From NCBI GenBank assembly GCA_009746045.1, contig RPFO01000156.1, positions 4,653,591-4,717,590 of the forward strand: DNA of 64,000 nt, in the 5' to 3' direction. A program made the position numbers and the translations under genes. How positions within the stretch are numbered: the first letter of the stretch is position 1; each line of letters opens with the position of its first letter. Positions 54,501 through 64,000 of this stretch are shown here, piece by piece. Source of the stretch: Mesostigma viride (taxonomy: Eukaryota > Streptophyta > Mesostigmatophyceae > Mesostigmatales > Mesostigmataceae). Below the pieces are notes generated by a model. It was given only the letters and a program-made list of their open reading frames with translations. It did no database searches and was not told the origin of the DNA.

Positions 54501-57500
54501 TGCCACTGTGGTTGTTGTGCCGCCCACCGCGTACTTTAGACAGCAGCCGGAGGATAGAGTTGCGCAGGCCAGCAATCACCGCCACGTTGACAACACCCTT
54601 TGCAACCTCAACGGATACTGTGGACTTGGGTAAGGAAACCCTCAACCCACAACCCCAAACCCTGAACCCAAGGCAGCGTTGTGCTTGCCCACCGACCCAC
54701 CCTCCTCCTATACAACATTACCACGCGCTAGGTACGCGGCCGGCTTGCCCAAGCGCTGAGCCCTCACGCCCCTACACCCCTACACCTTGAACGGCAAACT
54801 CTAGACAACATCATTTACCATGTACACCACCCATTAAGTAGTAGAGTACACCACCCATGTAAAATAGTCTTACACACAGTGACATGTATAGTATTGATTG
54901 GATAGGATTGAGTATAGTATTGACATGTATAGTCTTACACACAGTGACATGGGTGGTGTTCCATGTATGTGGATGGCCTACCCAAGTCGTAAATCATCTA
55001 ACCCTTACAATTCAACCCCCACAATCATGCTAATTCATAAACAACGTAAGTATAACACGTACCATGTATGCGGCCGGCCGGCCCAGCTGGTTTCCCGCCC
55101 CATCGGCGCCAGGTGGGTACGTCCCTGGCCCGTATGCGCTAGGGTCGTACGGCAGCGCGTTGACCACCTCCGAACCCTGCAGGGCATGGATGATCGTAGC
55201 ATGGCACCGTGGTGGCGTGATGGTGGCACGATGGTGGGACGATGGTGGCGTGATGGTGGCGTGGTGGTGGCGTGGTGGTGGCAAGCTGGTGGCGTGATGG
55301 GCCATTGAGAGCAGTCCATGTCATTTATCTAATTGTGATCAACGTCATCCTAAAAGGGTCGCTTTGCCCAGTTCTGGTCATCAATAACCATGGAAGGGCC
55401 ATCAATAACCATGGAAGGGTGTCATCATAATCAATGGTACATACGCTGGCAACCCTTCCCTCTAATGCCTGCATTGACCAGAAGATCCCCTACATACGAA
55501 GCTATTAAGATTTTCTACATGATTACCCACTTTATGTCCCCTCTTAACCACTCTTACCCCACTCTTACCCCACTCTTACCCCACTCTTACCCCACTCTTA
55601 CCCTACTCTTACCCCACTCTTACCCCACTCTTACCCCACTCTTACCCCACTCTTACCCCACTCTTACCCCACTCTTACCCCACTCTTACCCCACTCTTAC
55701 CTCACTCTTACCCTACTCTTACCCAACTCTTACCCCACTCTTACCCCACTCTTACCCCACTCTTACCCCACTCTTACCCCACTCTTACCCCACTCTTACC
55801 CCACTCTTACCCCACTCTTACCCCACTCTTACCCCACTCTTACCCCACTCTTACCCCACTCTTACCCCACTCTTACCCCACTCTTACCCCACTCTTACCC
55901 CACTCTTACCCCACTCTTACCCCACTCTTACCCCACTCTTACCCCACACTTACCCCACTCTTACCCCACTCTTACCCCACTCTTACCCCACTCTTACCCC
56001 ACTCTTGAATTGAATTGAATTGAATTGTAACATAACTCCGTTGGGAGTATATGTAGCACATAGCCCAGAGAAGGGGCATATGGCCTATCATACATTCTAA
56101 GCTACTTCCTGCAAGGGTGGGAATGTAAACAACACTTGCTCTAGGTGCACTAGGGCACCTGCACCACCCAGAGTTTCAGGCAACACCCAGCTAAGGGGAG
56201 CCTGTCATAGGTGGGGAAGATCAGCACAGCTATACAAAAGCTAGGGCATGGCTTCTCAGCAGGGAGTGACCCCCTGCATGGGCACTGCATAATTAAATAA
56301 AGCTAGGTATCATCTGGAGGGTGGCTCATCATAGGCACACATGTACATGACTAGAAAAGGCTAGGCTCAGCTGGTATAGTGCCTGTAGTAGGCGGGCATG
56401 TACAAGGCCACTGTCTATCTATTCTACACTACTGCTGCTGTATTCCCCTAGGCTGGGGCTGCCGGAGTCGCTGGGGCCGCGGTGGTCGAGGGGGTCGCGT
56501 GCCAGGGCTTGTGGCCGACGTAGATGGCCGCCCCCTTCCAGTACACCGGCTGGCCCGCCTTGGTCTGCCGGAGCTGGAGGTAGGTCGGCCATAGCTCCCG
56601 TCGCCGTTGTTGCTGCGCCAGGGTCAAGTCGTCGTCCACGGTGAAGGAAGTGTTCTCGTCCCCACTCTTACCCCACTCTTACCCCACTCTTACCCCACTC
56701 TTACCCCACTCTTACCCCACTCTTACCCCACTCTTACCCCACTCTTACCCCACTCTTACCCCACTCTTACCCCACTCTTACCCCACTCTTACCCCACTCT
56801 TACCCCACTCTTACCCCACTCTTACCCCACTCTTACCCCACTCTTACCCCACTCTTACCCCACTCTTACCCCACTCTTACACTACTCTTACACCACTCTT
56901 ACCCCACTCTTACCCCACTCTTACCCCACTCTTACCCCACTCTTACCCCACTCTTACCCCACTCTTACCCCACTCTTACCCCACTCTTACCCCACTCTTA
57001 CCCCACTCTTACCCCACTCTTACCCCACTCTTACACCACTCTTACACCACTCTTACACCACTTCTTACATCCACTAATACACTCCTATAACACAACCATG
57101 AATATATCCACATGATTACCCCACATCCATGATTAGCTACAAACCTATGTCATAATTTCCTTGAACCCCATGAAACACAACCATAGCATAACCGAAATAG
57201 GTATAAGCTTGCCAAAATACGGCCTACCCATGGCCATCACACGCGAACACCCTACCCATGGCCATCACATGCGAACACCCTACCCATGGCCTTCACATGC
57301 GAACACGCTATCCATGGCCAGCACATGCGAACGCCCTACCCATGGCCATGAGAGGAGCACACCTCATCCATGGCCATAAGGATGAGTGTACCCCTGACCC
57401 CACCAAAGGATGCCACGCCGCTATCGGGTGGTAAGAGTGACAATGAAGGAAATCCCGTGGGACTGGGGTACAACTTCCAAGGATTTAGAAACAGGCGTGC

Positions 57501-58069
57501 AGAGGCAAGGAATCACATTTTAGTACAGACGGTAGACAATTCCAGCTACTTCCATGCAGCCATGCACCATGCCCACAGTGGCCACATAGCAACCCCTATC
57601 CGAACACGTTATATGCTACGAGCCCCCTCTGGCCGCCAGCAGAACGTACGCTTTGGCTGTACGGAGCCACATGGGCCATGGGTGGTGCCATGCTGGCGCC
57701 GCTGTTTTGCGCCCGCCGGCCGCCCCCGCCGTGGCCTTCGGTCACATCCCAGCTGCTATTTCCCGAGACCGCGCCAGTTTCTCTTATCTTATTTTCCCAG
57801 AGCTGCACCCAAAGGACGCCAACGACGGGAAGCACGGCAGCCCGGATGAATGGACCATCCCAAGGACACGTCTTCACAATACACGCGTGCCTCGTTGAGA
57901 AACCTTAATTGCTTAAATTACTCCCATCGTCAGCATGGCATCCTGAACCTACCTGCTGCAGACGACGAAGTACGTTTTCATCTACCCCTTCGTTTCGAAA
58001 TTCTGCTTGCACGTTTCTGATAACGTCATCTACGACCTTTCGGTACACGGTTGACGTGAGATTGGTCAT
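42503..58069 (-). CDS. TFIIA large subunit (alpha/beta), six exons found
   Basis: General transcription factor that binds TBP and promoter DNA in the nucleus. Exons: 58069-57953, 57802-57650, 55176-55063, 51485-51185, 46179-46076 and 42586-42503. Exon 1 (ATG 58069) gives [20 protein letters not shown] then [14 protein letters not shown], the conserved alpha four-helix region, continued in exon 2 by [12 protein letters not shown]. Exons 3-4 are the variable linker, with an acidic DDDDDDW patch. Exon 5 has [20 protein letters not shown] then QFDK, and exon 6 has [20 protein letters not shown] then RREYLFQK, the C-terminal beta-barrel. Every junction keeps phase (0,0,0,1,0). The exon 5 acceptor is a weaker AAG, chosen for phase. 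The last few residues (normally about GEFEW) and stop were not found: after AAG 42503 comes GCGCGT, possibly a GC donor. The introns consist largely of minisatellites. Confidence 0.93.
43060..43078. repeat. poly-C run
   Basis: About 19 consecutive C residues, just downstream in window coordinates of a sequence with no gene. It lies inside TFIIA intron 5. Possible G-quadruplex on the gene's sense strand. Confidence 0.9.
43150..45715 (-). repeat. 41-bp satellite in TFIIA intron 5, related to the exon 5 splice donor
   Basis: About 62 copies. In gene sense each unit has two halves: CCCAGTTTGAGAAG + GTTCTTG, and CCCAGTTTGATA + GGCTTTGG. The first half differs at three or four positions from exon 5's last 14 nt plus the first 7 nt of the intron (CCCAGTTTGACAAG + GTATGTG). 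It therefore looks like an amplified, diverged exon-intron boundary. It produces false frames such as [18 protein letters not shown] on the plus strand. Confidence 0.92.
45900..46092 (-). repeat. 42-bp (2 x 21) tandem repeat spanning the exon 5 5' splice site
   Basis: In gene sense, CCCAGTTTGACAAG + GTATGTG alternates with CCCATTCGAATAAG + GTATGTG. The first copy is the actual end of exon 5 (FDK) and its donor. Three further exact copies of the exon-end half lie downstream at 42-bp steps (45949, 45991, 46033), plus a diverged one (TTTGCCGAG). The reading frame stays open through all copies ([14 protein letters not shown] per unit). Confidence 0.93.
46310..46856. repeat. 83-bp satellite in TFIIA intron 4
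   Basis: About 6.6 near-identical copies of an 83-bp unit (ATATTTCACATACGAGAGTA ... CATGGCATAACTGTAGT). In gene sense it carries CTC/GTATGTGA and CTACAG motifs. Copies differ at only a few positions, so amplification was recent. Confidence 0.95.
46940..47213. repeat. (CAAA)n microsatellite
   Basis: About 270 bp of uninterrupted AAAC/CAAA in TFIIA intron 4. It encodes false KQTN (plus) and CLFV (minus) frames. Confidence 0.97.
47214..47982. other. TFIIA intron 4, unique sequence
   Basis: Non-repetitive stretch between the (CAAA)n and 36-bp arrays. No exon recognised. Confidence 0.45.
47983..50290. repeat. 36-bp satellite, about 64 copies, TFIIA intron 4
   Basis: Unit GACAAGGAGAGGGCATCATG then ACAAGGGGTGGCGCAG. 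Because 36 is divisible by 3 and the unit has no stop in most frames, it gives reading frames of 400-945 codons on both strands ([12 protein letters not shown] on plus; [12 protein letters not shown] on minus). These are artefacts of the array. One unit near 48361 lacks a single G, which shifts the plus-strand frames. Variation is confined to three or four positions (gGtg/gAtg/gCgt, gCgca/gTa). Confidence 0.96.
50945..51218 (-). repeat. 34-bp tandem repeat of the TFIIA exon 4 end plus splice donor
   Basis: About eight copies. In gene sense the unit is the last 29 nt of exon 4 (GACAGGGG.GGGGGCAGACAA then GGGCGCTG) followed by GTAAG. The first copy is the exon end itself (51213-51185). Each downstream copy keeps G/GTAAGG and also CAG/AC. 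The length is not a multiple of 3, so donor choice would change phase. Confidence 0.93.
53150..53272 (-). repeat. 13-bp minisatellite in TFIIA intron 3
   Basis: Roughly nine copies of TCCTACCTAGTCG or TCCTACCTAGT. In gene sense it reads CTAG/GTAGGACGA, again a donor-like AG/GTAGG. Confidence 0.88.
53585..53898. repeat. 48-bp minisatellite in TFIIA intron 3
   Basis: About 6.5 copies of AGACACGGGGGAGAGGGGAT then GATCAGAAGCATTAATTAATTCATTAAT. It encodes a false [16 protein letters not shown] frame on minus. Confidence 0.93.
54428..54548. repeat. 59-bp tandem duplication
   Basis: Two copies of CCATCTAATGCMACTGTGGT ... CCACCGCGTACTTTAGACAGCAG in TFIIA intron 3, with a few substitutions. No coding meaning seen. 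Confidence 0.85.
55546..56004 (-). repeat. 11-bp satellite, left block (TFIIA intron 2)
   Basis: About 42 copies of CCCCACTCTTA. In gene sense the unit is GTAAGAGTGGG, a tandem of donor-like hexamers. The array is interrupted at 56005 by a LINE family A insertion and resumes at 56660. Confidence 0.96.
56005..56659 (-). mobile_element. LINE family A copy 4, inserted in the 11-bp satellite
   Basis: Minus-strand copy: the ORF1p end ([20 protein letters not shown] then [20 protein letters not shown], minus of about 56650-56440), then the 3' UTR leftward (AAGCCATGCCCTAGCTTTTG etc.) to the (CAATT)n tail at 56006-56025. Both flanks are CCCCACTCTT satellite, so the exact target duplication cannot be told from the array. 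It is the best-preserved frame among the A copies. Because it interrupts an array, it dates the array as older. Confidence 0.9.
56660..57066 (-). repeat. 11-bp satellite, right block (TFIIA intron 2)
   Basis: About 37 copies of CCCCACTCTTA with a few CACCACTCTTA variants at the right end. In gene sense GTAAGAGTGGG. Confidence 0.96.
57225..57380 (-). repeat. 28-bp minisatellite in TFIIA intron 2
   Basis: About five diverged copies around CATGGCCATCACATGCGAAC then ACCCTACC. In gene sense it contains G/GTAGGGTG. Confidence 0.88.
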
Positions 58070-59141
58070 AGCTCACTTCTTGCCAAGTCTACCCGTAGCT
58101 CCACAGGATTGCCAAATGCCAAACCCACAAACTATTGCTTGCTCCCCATTTTAGCTTCTAGAAAACGCCGCAGCGTTGAATTCGTTTGGTTGATATGCTG
58201 GCTGCAACAAAGCCCGCACACAGCACTAAAGGAAAAAATCTCGTCTTAATTGGCAAAGACCTGCCGACTAGAAGTCGAAAGAAATAATCCTTCACACCGA
58301 CTCATGCATCCCAAGTACAATCACTGGGACTTGTGAGCGAAAATGGCGTCTTCACAAGTTCTGCTGGTGTGGTGATCGCTTCATGAATCATTCAATCATC
58401 ACGGCCACGGGCACCCCGGCATGGCACCCCAGCATTCGGCATGGCAGCAGCACAAGGCAACTGACGAGGCGCATCTTCCGTGCATGGGTAGCGCGCACGT
58501 TCACCTTGTACTGCCACATCTGGGCAGCGCGTCGCCAGGGTCGATACTCGATGCCTCGCGTCGCCGCGCCAAACACCAGGCGCTTTTGGCCGGCCAGAGC
58601 CACAACTACCTAGCAATGAAGTGTTATTCGAAGTTCAAACGGCCGGATTTTTTTGGACGTTTCTTACTACAGCCGTCCAGAATGCTGCGGTGCTAGTTGA
58701 TTTGACTGGCGGTAGTGTCGTAAACTTTCTACTTTCGAAGAAATAAAAATATATCCAGTTTACACAGGATTTTACACCTGGTTTTACATGGAAACTTAGA
58801 CTGCCATTGTCAACTTGTCATCAAAGTCAAACTTGCGTCTTGGAAAAAGTCTGTTTTCCATATCAACGAAGTCTCAACGAAGTACTGTATCGCGGGACCG
58901 GTGACCGATGCAGACCCGCAAAACTCAACGTAGAAAGCTTACGCCCTGCGTGCGCGCGTATTTTTCCGTGGGTACGGGGTGGATAATCAATTTTATGGGA
59001 CACACGCAGCCCTGGCTGTGTCCTGACTCTTGAGGTGCTGAAGATTACGATGATAATAACAAGGAAAACAGCATTATTATCAATTATTAAGGTTCATTGA
59101 ACACGGCATTCCTCCCCATTAGCGTGGCATCGAGCGCACTC
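58070..59141. promoter_or_regulatory. divergent intergenic region between TFIIA and prolidase
   Basis: About 1.07 kb between the start codons of two oppositely oriented genes, so it must hold both promoters and 5' UTRs. No TATA box could be assigned with confidence. No other gene recognised. Confidence 0.55.
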
Positions 59142-62100
59142 ATGGGCATCCAATCTAGTGTTCCCCTTGAGGGCAAAGAGAAATACTTTAGTATGGGAAA
59201 GGACACCTACCGTGTCCCTATGCGGATGCACAAACAAAACCGGTTAAAGCTACGCGAAAAGTTAGTGGCATTTGGTGGGTGCTTACCGACGGCCATGCAT
59301 CAGGGGTTTGTTAAGAGTGACTATTAAGAGTAGTTTTGTTAAAAGTGATGCATCGTTTTGCGCCTTCATCCTGCTGAAACCACGACTGGGCTATTTGTTG
59401 TACCTTTATACGTTGGTGACTTCTGCAGTTTGCGACCGCGACGGCATTTCTATCCAACGATGCCAGCAGGCAGTTGTGCTTCTGCAGGTAATTGCTCGTG
59501 CGCATGCGGGTGATGCCCGTGACTTATGCACGTCCATGTATCATACACCCGTAGTCTGTATTCAACGATATACTGTGAATGTCATGGTATAATTGTACAT
59601 GTCCCACCCTACATACGCATATCTACTACTAGTAGATACGCTTACAAGTGAAGCGATGCCACAGCCCTTAGTTGGCATGTAGTGTGTTAACCGCTACACT
59701 AGATACGCCGGTCGGTGTATTTTTACCGCGGCAGACCCGCTCCTGGCTACGGCAAAGGCTATATAATATGCCACATAGCCCTTCAATGTGCATGCTCAGG
59801 GGCCCTCGTACATGCAGGGCAATGCAAATATATTGACTAGTTCGTCTCATGCAAAACGGTTGGCTTGCCTTGCACCTGCCGCGGGTTGTTTCATCTGACA
59901 TGTCAGTAGTAGAATTATAGTAGGTGCTATGCGGTACCCCCCTGAGGATGTATCTATGCCTAATTGGTAAGCTCTTGCCGTTCAATTCTCCTGGGATGGT
60001 GGGCGCAGGGTGGCGAGGAGATCCACCGAAACGAGACGGACACCACATGGGAGTTCCGGTACGTGGCGCAATAACAACCAGCAGCAATAAATAACAAACA
60101 AGAGGTCTGGGTGTTCTGGCATGTGGCGCAAGAATGACCAGGAATAGTGACAGTTGAGATCCAGAGAGAAAAGCAATGATAACTACAATCACACCACAGC
60201 CCCCCCCCCCCCCCTACTTCTGCTAATATACCACACGTATCGACCATACTAACGGCTAACACAGAAGAGCGTCTACTGCGTGTGTAGAATGCGTGCCTGG
60301 GGCGCCAGCAGTGGGACCAATACCACTCATATGGACAGCAGTGACAGCACCACGAATATTGATGGTACCACGAATAGGGACAGCATCACAGATATGGGTA
60401 TTTCCACAACTAGAGGTAATACCGCAACTATGGCGCATGCCACATTTTTTGCTACTTGCTGGTAGCAGATGTCCCAGGGGATATCATGGTCGTTGGCACA
60501 AGCACAAACATGGAGTAATACCACAAATAGTGGCAGTAGCAGACATATGTGTGGGGCAGGGACATGCATATTCTATTTATTCATGTACTACTGTGGGGGA
60601 GTGGTGAAAATGAGGGGTGGGCAAAGGAACCTTCGCACACTACCGCTGCGAAAGGCCCTATTGTGGAGTCTATTATTGACCCTAATGCGGAGCCTATTAC
60701 GGACCCTATTATGGAGCCTACTATGGATCCTATGACAGGTCCTGTTATGGAGCCTGTTGTGAATTGCCTATTACGGATCCTCTTGTGAAGCTTATTATAT
60801 AGCCTATTGTAGACCCTATTGTGGAGTGGTCGGCTTCCTATTTTCCGGTGCCTCGAAGGGGCAGGTTAAGTTTTCTAGTGCCTCCGGAGTCCGCGGCAGA
60901 TCCATGGAATGGCTGGCGTCACCTGCTGAGTCCCCCCCCCACACCGCACACCAACCCAACCCACGCCCACACATACACCTCTGTGCATTAGCTGTTGAGG
61001 TTGTTGGGTAACCATAAATGTTTTCAAATTCAGCCTTGAAGTCTTGTCCCCCCGGTCTGCAGAGTACGGAGACCCTGGGTGTGGCCCTGGGCATCTTGTG
61101 GCCCTGGTCCCCTGGTCCCCCAGGTCCATGGTCCTGGGTCCCTGGACCGGCCCCTTCATAACCACTCTCTTGTTGTCGGCCCCCGGACATTGCGTCCCAT
61201 GTGCATGCGTGCTGCTGCCGGCTGGCCCATGCACGGGGCATCATGTAAGCGTATTGTTATGCTGCTGTTTTACACTCGCCTAATACTGCTATGCCTCTAT
61301 GATATACTCACATAATACTGTTATTATGATACTATGATAAACTCGCATAATACTGTTATTATGATACTATGATATACTCGCATAATACTGTTATTATGAT
61401 ACTATGATATACTCGCATAATACTGTTATTATGATACTATGATATACTCGCATAATACTGTTATTATGATACTATGATATACTCGCATAATACTGTTATT
61501 ATGATACTATGATATACTCGCATAATACTGTTATTATGATACTATGATATACTCGCATAATACTGTTATTATGATACTATGATATACTCGCATAATACTG
61601 TTATTATGATACTATGATATACTCGCATAATACTGTTATTATGATACTATGATATGCTCGCATAATACTGTTATTATGATACTATGATATACTCGTGTTA
61701 CTGATACTATGATTATTGTGGTATTGAATATAGAACTGTCACAGAGCAAAGCCGGTGGGTGGTGAAACCGTCTGCCACTTGCTTCACAGGGTTCAAGGGT
61801 TCCTCCTCAGAGAACATATCTGTCGTGATGTCATACTTAACTAGCACTAGTAACTTTTATACGATTGCTCTAACTGCTTCATGCTGCGATACCCTCGGCC
61901 CACCGCGGCAATGGCAACTGGAACAACCCTTCCCGAATCCTCGCGTGCGCAGCCAGGAGAGCTTCTTCGCCTACCTGTTTGGCGTCAAAGAGCCTGGCTT
62001 CTTTGGCGCGCTCGACCTGGCGACGGGCGACGCGATCCTCTTCATCCCCAAACTCCCTCCCAGCTTTGCCACCTGGTTTGGGACCATCCACCCCCCGGCG

Positions 62101-64000
62101 TATTTCAAGGCAAGTGGCCGCACGTGGTCCCCATGCACGCGGTTCGATGCCCCATCCCCACGGCTGAACCATTTATGCTTGCTCTGGATGTTAGCCAGCC
62201 ATAATTTTAGCGTACAAGGCCACAGGTCTCATTGATGTGTACACACATACCACACAACAGCACATATTTGCACACACATCCCATACAACAGCAAGTGTGC
62301 GTAACTTAATCAGCGGTGATGTGCCCTGGTTCCTCCGGTGTTGGCGCGACCGCGCGCAGCCGTGGGGCGTAGAGCCAAACGCAGTGCTGCCCTAAGCTCC
62401 AAGCCCCGCGGGGGGGCTCAAAGGACCTTGTTTCAACATTACCAAACCCTTTTTATGTGGGGCTGGATGGCCCACACCTGGCTGCCCACTTGGTGCTATC
62501 CCCACGGTGCGCGACACGATGCCCGTGTTCTGTGCCAAAAACCTGAGCGTTGTTCCATGCGTTGTTACATGGGCCCAGGACGTCCACTCTTCGCTCCACC
62601 CCACGTTGGGATTCCCATGAGCTCATTTGGATGACCCCATTTTTAGTGAGACAGAGGTTCCGGTTTGTTCTTAGGGAATGGGCATGAGCCGGTTGCAGTG
62701 GCCCGAAGTTGAACTCCATGGCCCTCTCCACCCGTGCCATGGGCATGTCAGGTAGACGGGGCGGTTGAATCCATAGCTACTTTCCAGTCTCATGGCGTTG
62801 CAGGGGGCAATCTTTGGCATTTGTCATGAATCAAAACAAATGAATCAAAGCAAAGCCCGGCGAATTGTTAGCAGCCGCTGCAATACGTCTCCCCCTATTG
62901 GCCCCTGTACTACGTTGCACCCGACCAGACTGGAGTTTCCTGAGCTGAAAACTGCCCTTTTCTTGGGTAGAGGGCCGAAGGTTTGCAACCAGCAGATGAC
63001 GCGCGCGTCTGTGGATCGATGCAGCGTGGGCCAAGGGTTGCGTTGCTGCTGGATGCTGGATGCGCAATCTATTTCCCTATGCACGGCAATTGTACAAGTC
63101 CAATGTGTGGTGGACAATGTATGCTGCTGTTTGTGCAGTCCCAAACTGCATGCCCTATTTGTGTGCCCCTATCTGCGTGCCTATCTATGTGACCCACTTT
63201 CGTGCCCTATTACCTCCCTAGCTATCACCTCCAGGCCCACTCTGGGGTGTGACCACGTCTTCTTCATCAAGCAAATGCCCCATGCCGCATGGCTTACCCG
63301 TGTTCCCTATCTGTTTGGCCTGCCAATGTGCCCCATGTAGGCCCACTACGAGGTCGACCACGTATTCTTCATCGAGCAAATGCCGCAAGTGCTGTCGCAG
63401 TGCGGCGCCGAGCGGCCCCCAGGCAGCGAGCTGTCGGCCGAGCCGGTGTCCACCTCGCACCCCAACCCGCTGCTCTACCTGCTCAAGGGGGAGAATTTTG
63501 ACAGCGGGCTGTGGGCCGAACCCGCCGACATCACGGTAAGGAGTTAGCAACTATTAATAAACATCACGGCGACGCAAAATTGCACGCAGCCGCTCCTCAG
63601 GCTCGTGTTCTCATCGCTGTCGCCGTTGCCGTCGCTGCAGATGTTTTTGTTGCCCTTGCCGTTGCGCTCGCAGTCCTGTCCTATTCCACTTCCTCTTGTG
63701 CCTGTTTACCTACGTACCAGACATACTTTCGCATTTCTATTCTACATTTACTGCGCGGCTGCTGGACAGTTGACACGCTCCTCTCATGGTCCACCATCAC
63801 GTCATCACCTTGGAATCACGTTACAATTTGTGTCCATGGGTCGCGCGCGGCTGCCGGACGGTGGACGCACTTCTCTTTCTCTGTCTCATGGTCCACCATC
63901 ATTTCACCACGTTGTATGGAATTCATGTCATGATTTGTACATACATACATACATGTCACGCGCAGCTGCTGGACAAGTTCCCCCTGGACTCGGACACACT
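59142..64000 (+). CDS. Xaa-Pro dipeptidase (prolidase), N-terminal exons
   Basis: Cytosolic metallopeptidase that splits X-Pro dipeptides. Exons: 59142-59274, 59429-59487, 60009-60058, 61953-62109, 63341-63535 and 63966 to the window edge. ATG 59142 gives YFSMGKDTYRVPMRMHKQNR then LKLREKL, matching the prolidase N-terminal FWLGNETLKVPL...NRQRL region. Exon 2 ends QQAVVLLQ, exon 3 is GGEEIHRNETDTTWEFR, exon 4 is QESFFAYLFGVKEPGFFGAL then DLATGDAILFIPKLPPSFAT, and exon 5 begins AHYEVDHVFFIEQMPQVL. All phases agree (1,0,2,0,0). The exon 4 donor is AAG/GCAAGT, a GC-AG intron. The metal-binding catalytic domain lies beyond the window. Intron 3 holds 15-bp and 35-bp repeats; intron 4 holds a decoy copy of the exon 5 start. 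An upstream in-frame start is possible but lacks homology. Confidence 0.95.
60650..60830 (+). repeat. 15-bp degenerate repeat in prolidase intron 3
   Basis: About twelve diverged copies of CCTATTATGGAGCCT / GACCCTATTRYGGA. It creates a short false frame. No splice signals matched. Confidence 0.75.
61290..61697. repeat. 35-bp satellite in prolidase intron 3
   Basis: About 11.6 near-identical copies of ATACTCGCATAATACTGTTA then TTATGATACTATGAT. No exon sequence is included in the unit. Confidence 0.95.
63235..63283 (+). pseudogene. decoy partial copy of prolidase exon 5
   Basis: CACCTCCAG/GCCCACTCTGGGG then TGTGACCACGTCTTCTTCAT then CAAGCAAATGCCCCA parallels the real exon 5 start at 63341 (GCCCACTACGAGGTCGACCA then CGTATTCTTCATCGAGCAAA). 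The copy includes a good acceptor but has an extra base that shifts the frame to a stop. It lies 106 bp upstream of the real exon, within intron 4. Confidence 0.8.

Noticed and set aside
55546-57066. 11-bp CCCCACTCTTA array as telomeric repeat
   Set aside because: Does not match known telomere units, lies inside a gene intron between proven exons, and is interrupted by a LINE.
57370-57849. Plus-strand frame of 159 codons
   Set aside because: It overlaps TFIIA exon 2 on the opposite strand, which has strong homology and correct splice sites.
61759-62235. Plus-strand frame starting upstream of QESFF as an independent gene
   Set aside because: Only the part from 61953 has homology. The upstream codons lie before the acceptor GTGCGCAG, and exon 3 at 60009 joins in phase.

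Overview
The window is nuclear DNA of a eukaryote, most likely a green-lineage alga. Genes are split by GT-AG introns (one convincing GC-AG). One gene fragment looks like a plant-type (pseudo-)receiver. The transposons include a PAT/DIRS-type tyrosine-recombinase retroelement, Copia-like elements and several LINE families, and minisatellites are very abundant. No bacterial operons, CRISPR arrays or rRNA genes are visible. Species cannot be fixed from sequence alone.

Host genes. (1) Minus strand, 1.6-1.15 kb: first two exons of a receiver-like protein. (2) Plus strand, 3.18-6.21 kb: a secreted, cysteine-rich, N-glycosylation-site-rich protein of unknown function, about five exons. (3) Minus strand, 15.3-14.8 kb: two 5' exons of an unidentified membrane-anchored protein. 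(4) Minus strand, 58.07 to about 42.5 kb: the large (alpha/beta) subunit of TFIIA, in at least six short exons spread over 15.6 kb because its introns are packed with tandem repeats. (5) Plus strand, 59.14 kb to the right edge: N-terminal exons of Xaa-Pro dipeptidase (prolidase), divergent from TFIIA. The catalytic metal-binding part lies beyond the window.

Transposon layers. 7.1-14.2 kb holds LINE ORF1/ORF2 remnants and a 5'-truncated PAT-like element (RT end, RNase H, a 2A-like motif, tyrosine recombinase, split repeats B1-A2-B2). 15.8-20.7 kb holds two minus-strand L1-like ORF2 ends, then three long (CAA)n arrays. 22.8-34.9 kb is a three-level nest. A decayed Copia-like element A is interrupted by a nearly intact Copia-like element B (LTRs TGTTA...TAACA, 5-bp target duplication CCTAT). 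The 5' LTR of B is interrupted by a TTAA-flanked piggyBac-like element that carries a LINE endonuclease-like fragment. 36.5-39.4 kb is another nest of LINEs, including a LINE hit by a short 3' piece of its own family.

The most unusual signals are: (a) minisatellites in the TFIIA introns whose repeat unit is the end of the preceding exon plus its 5' splice site; (b) Copia-like elements in which the retropepsin-like domain lies between integrase and reverse transcriptase, with an Asp-Thr-Asn active-site motif; (c) a 2A-like GDVHPNPGP motif between RNase H and recombinase in the PAT-like element; (d) target-site-verified nested insertions, including the TTAA element dated by its host LTR pair.
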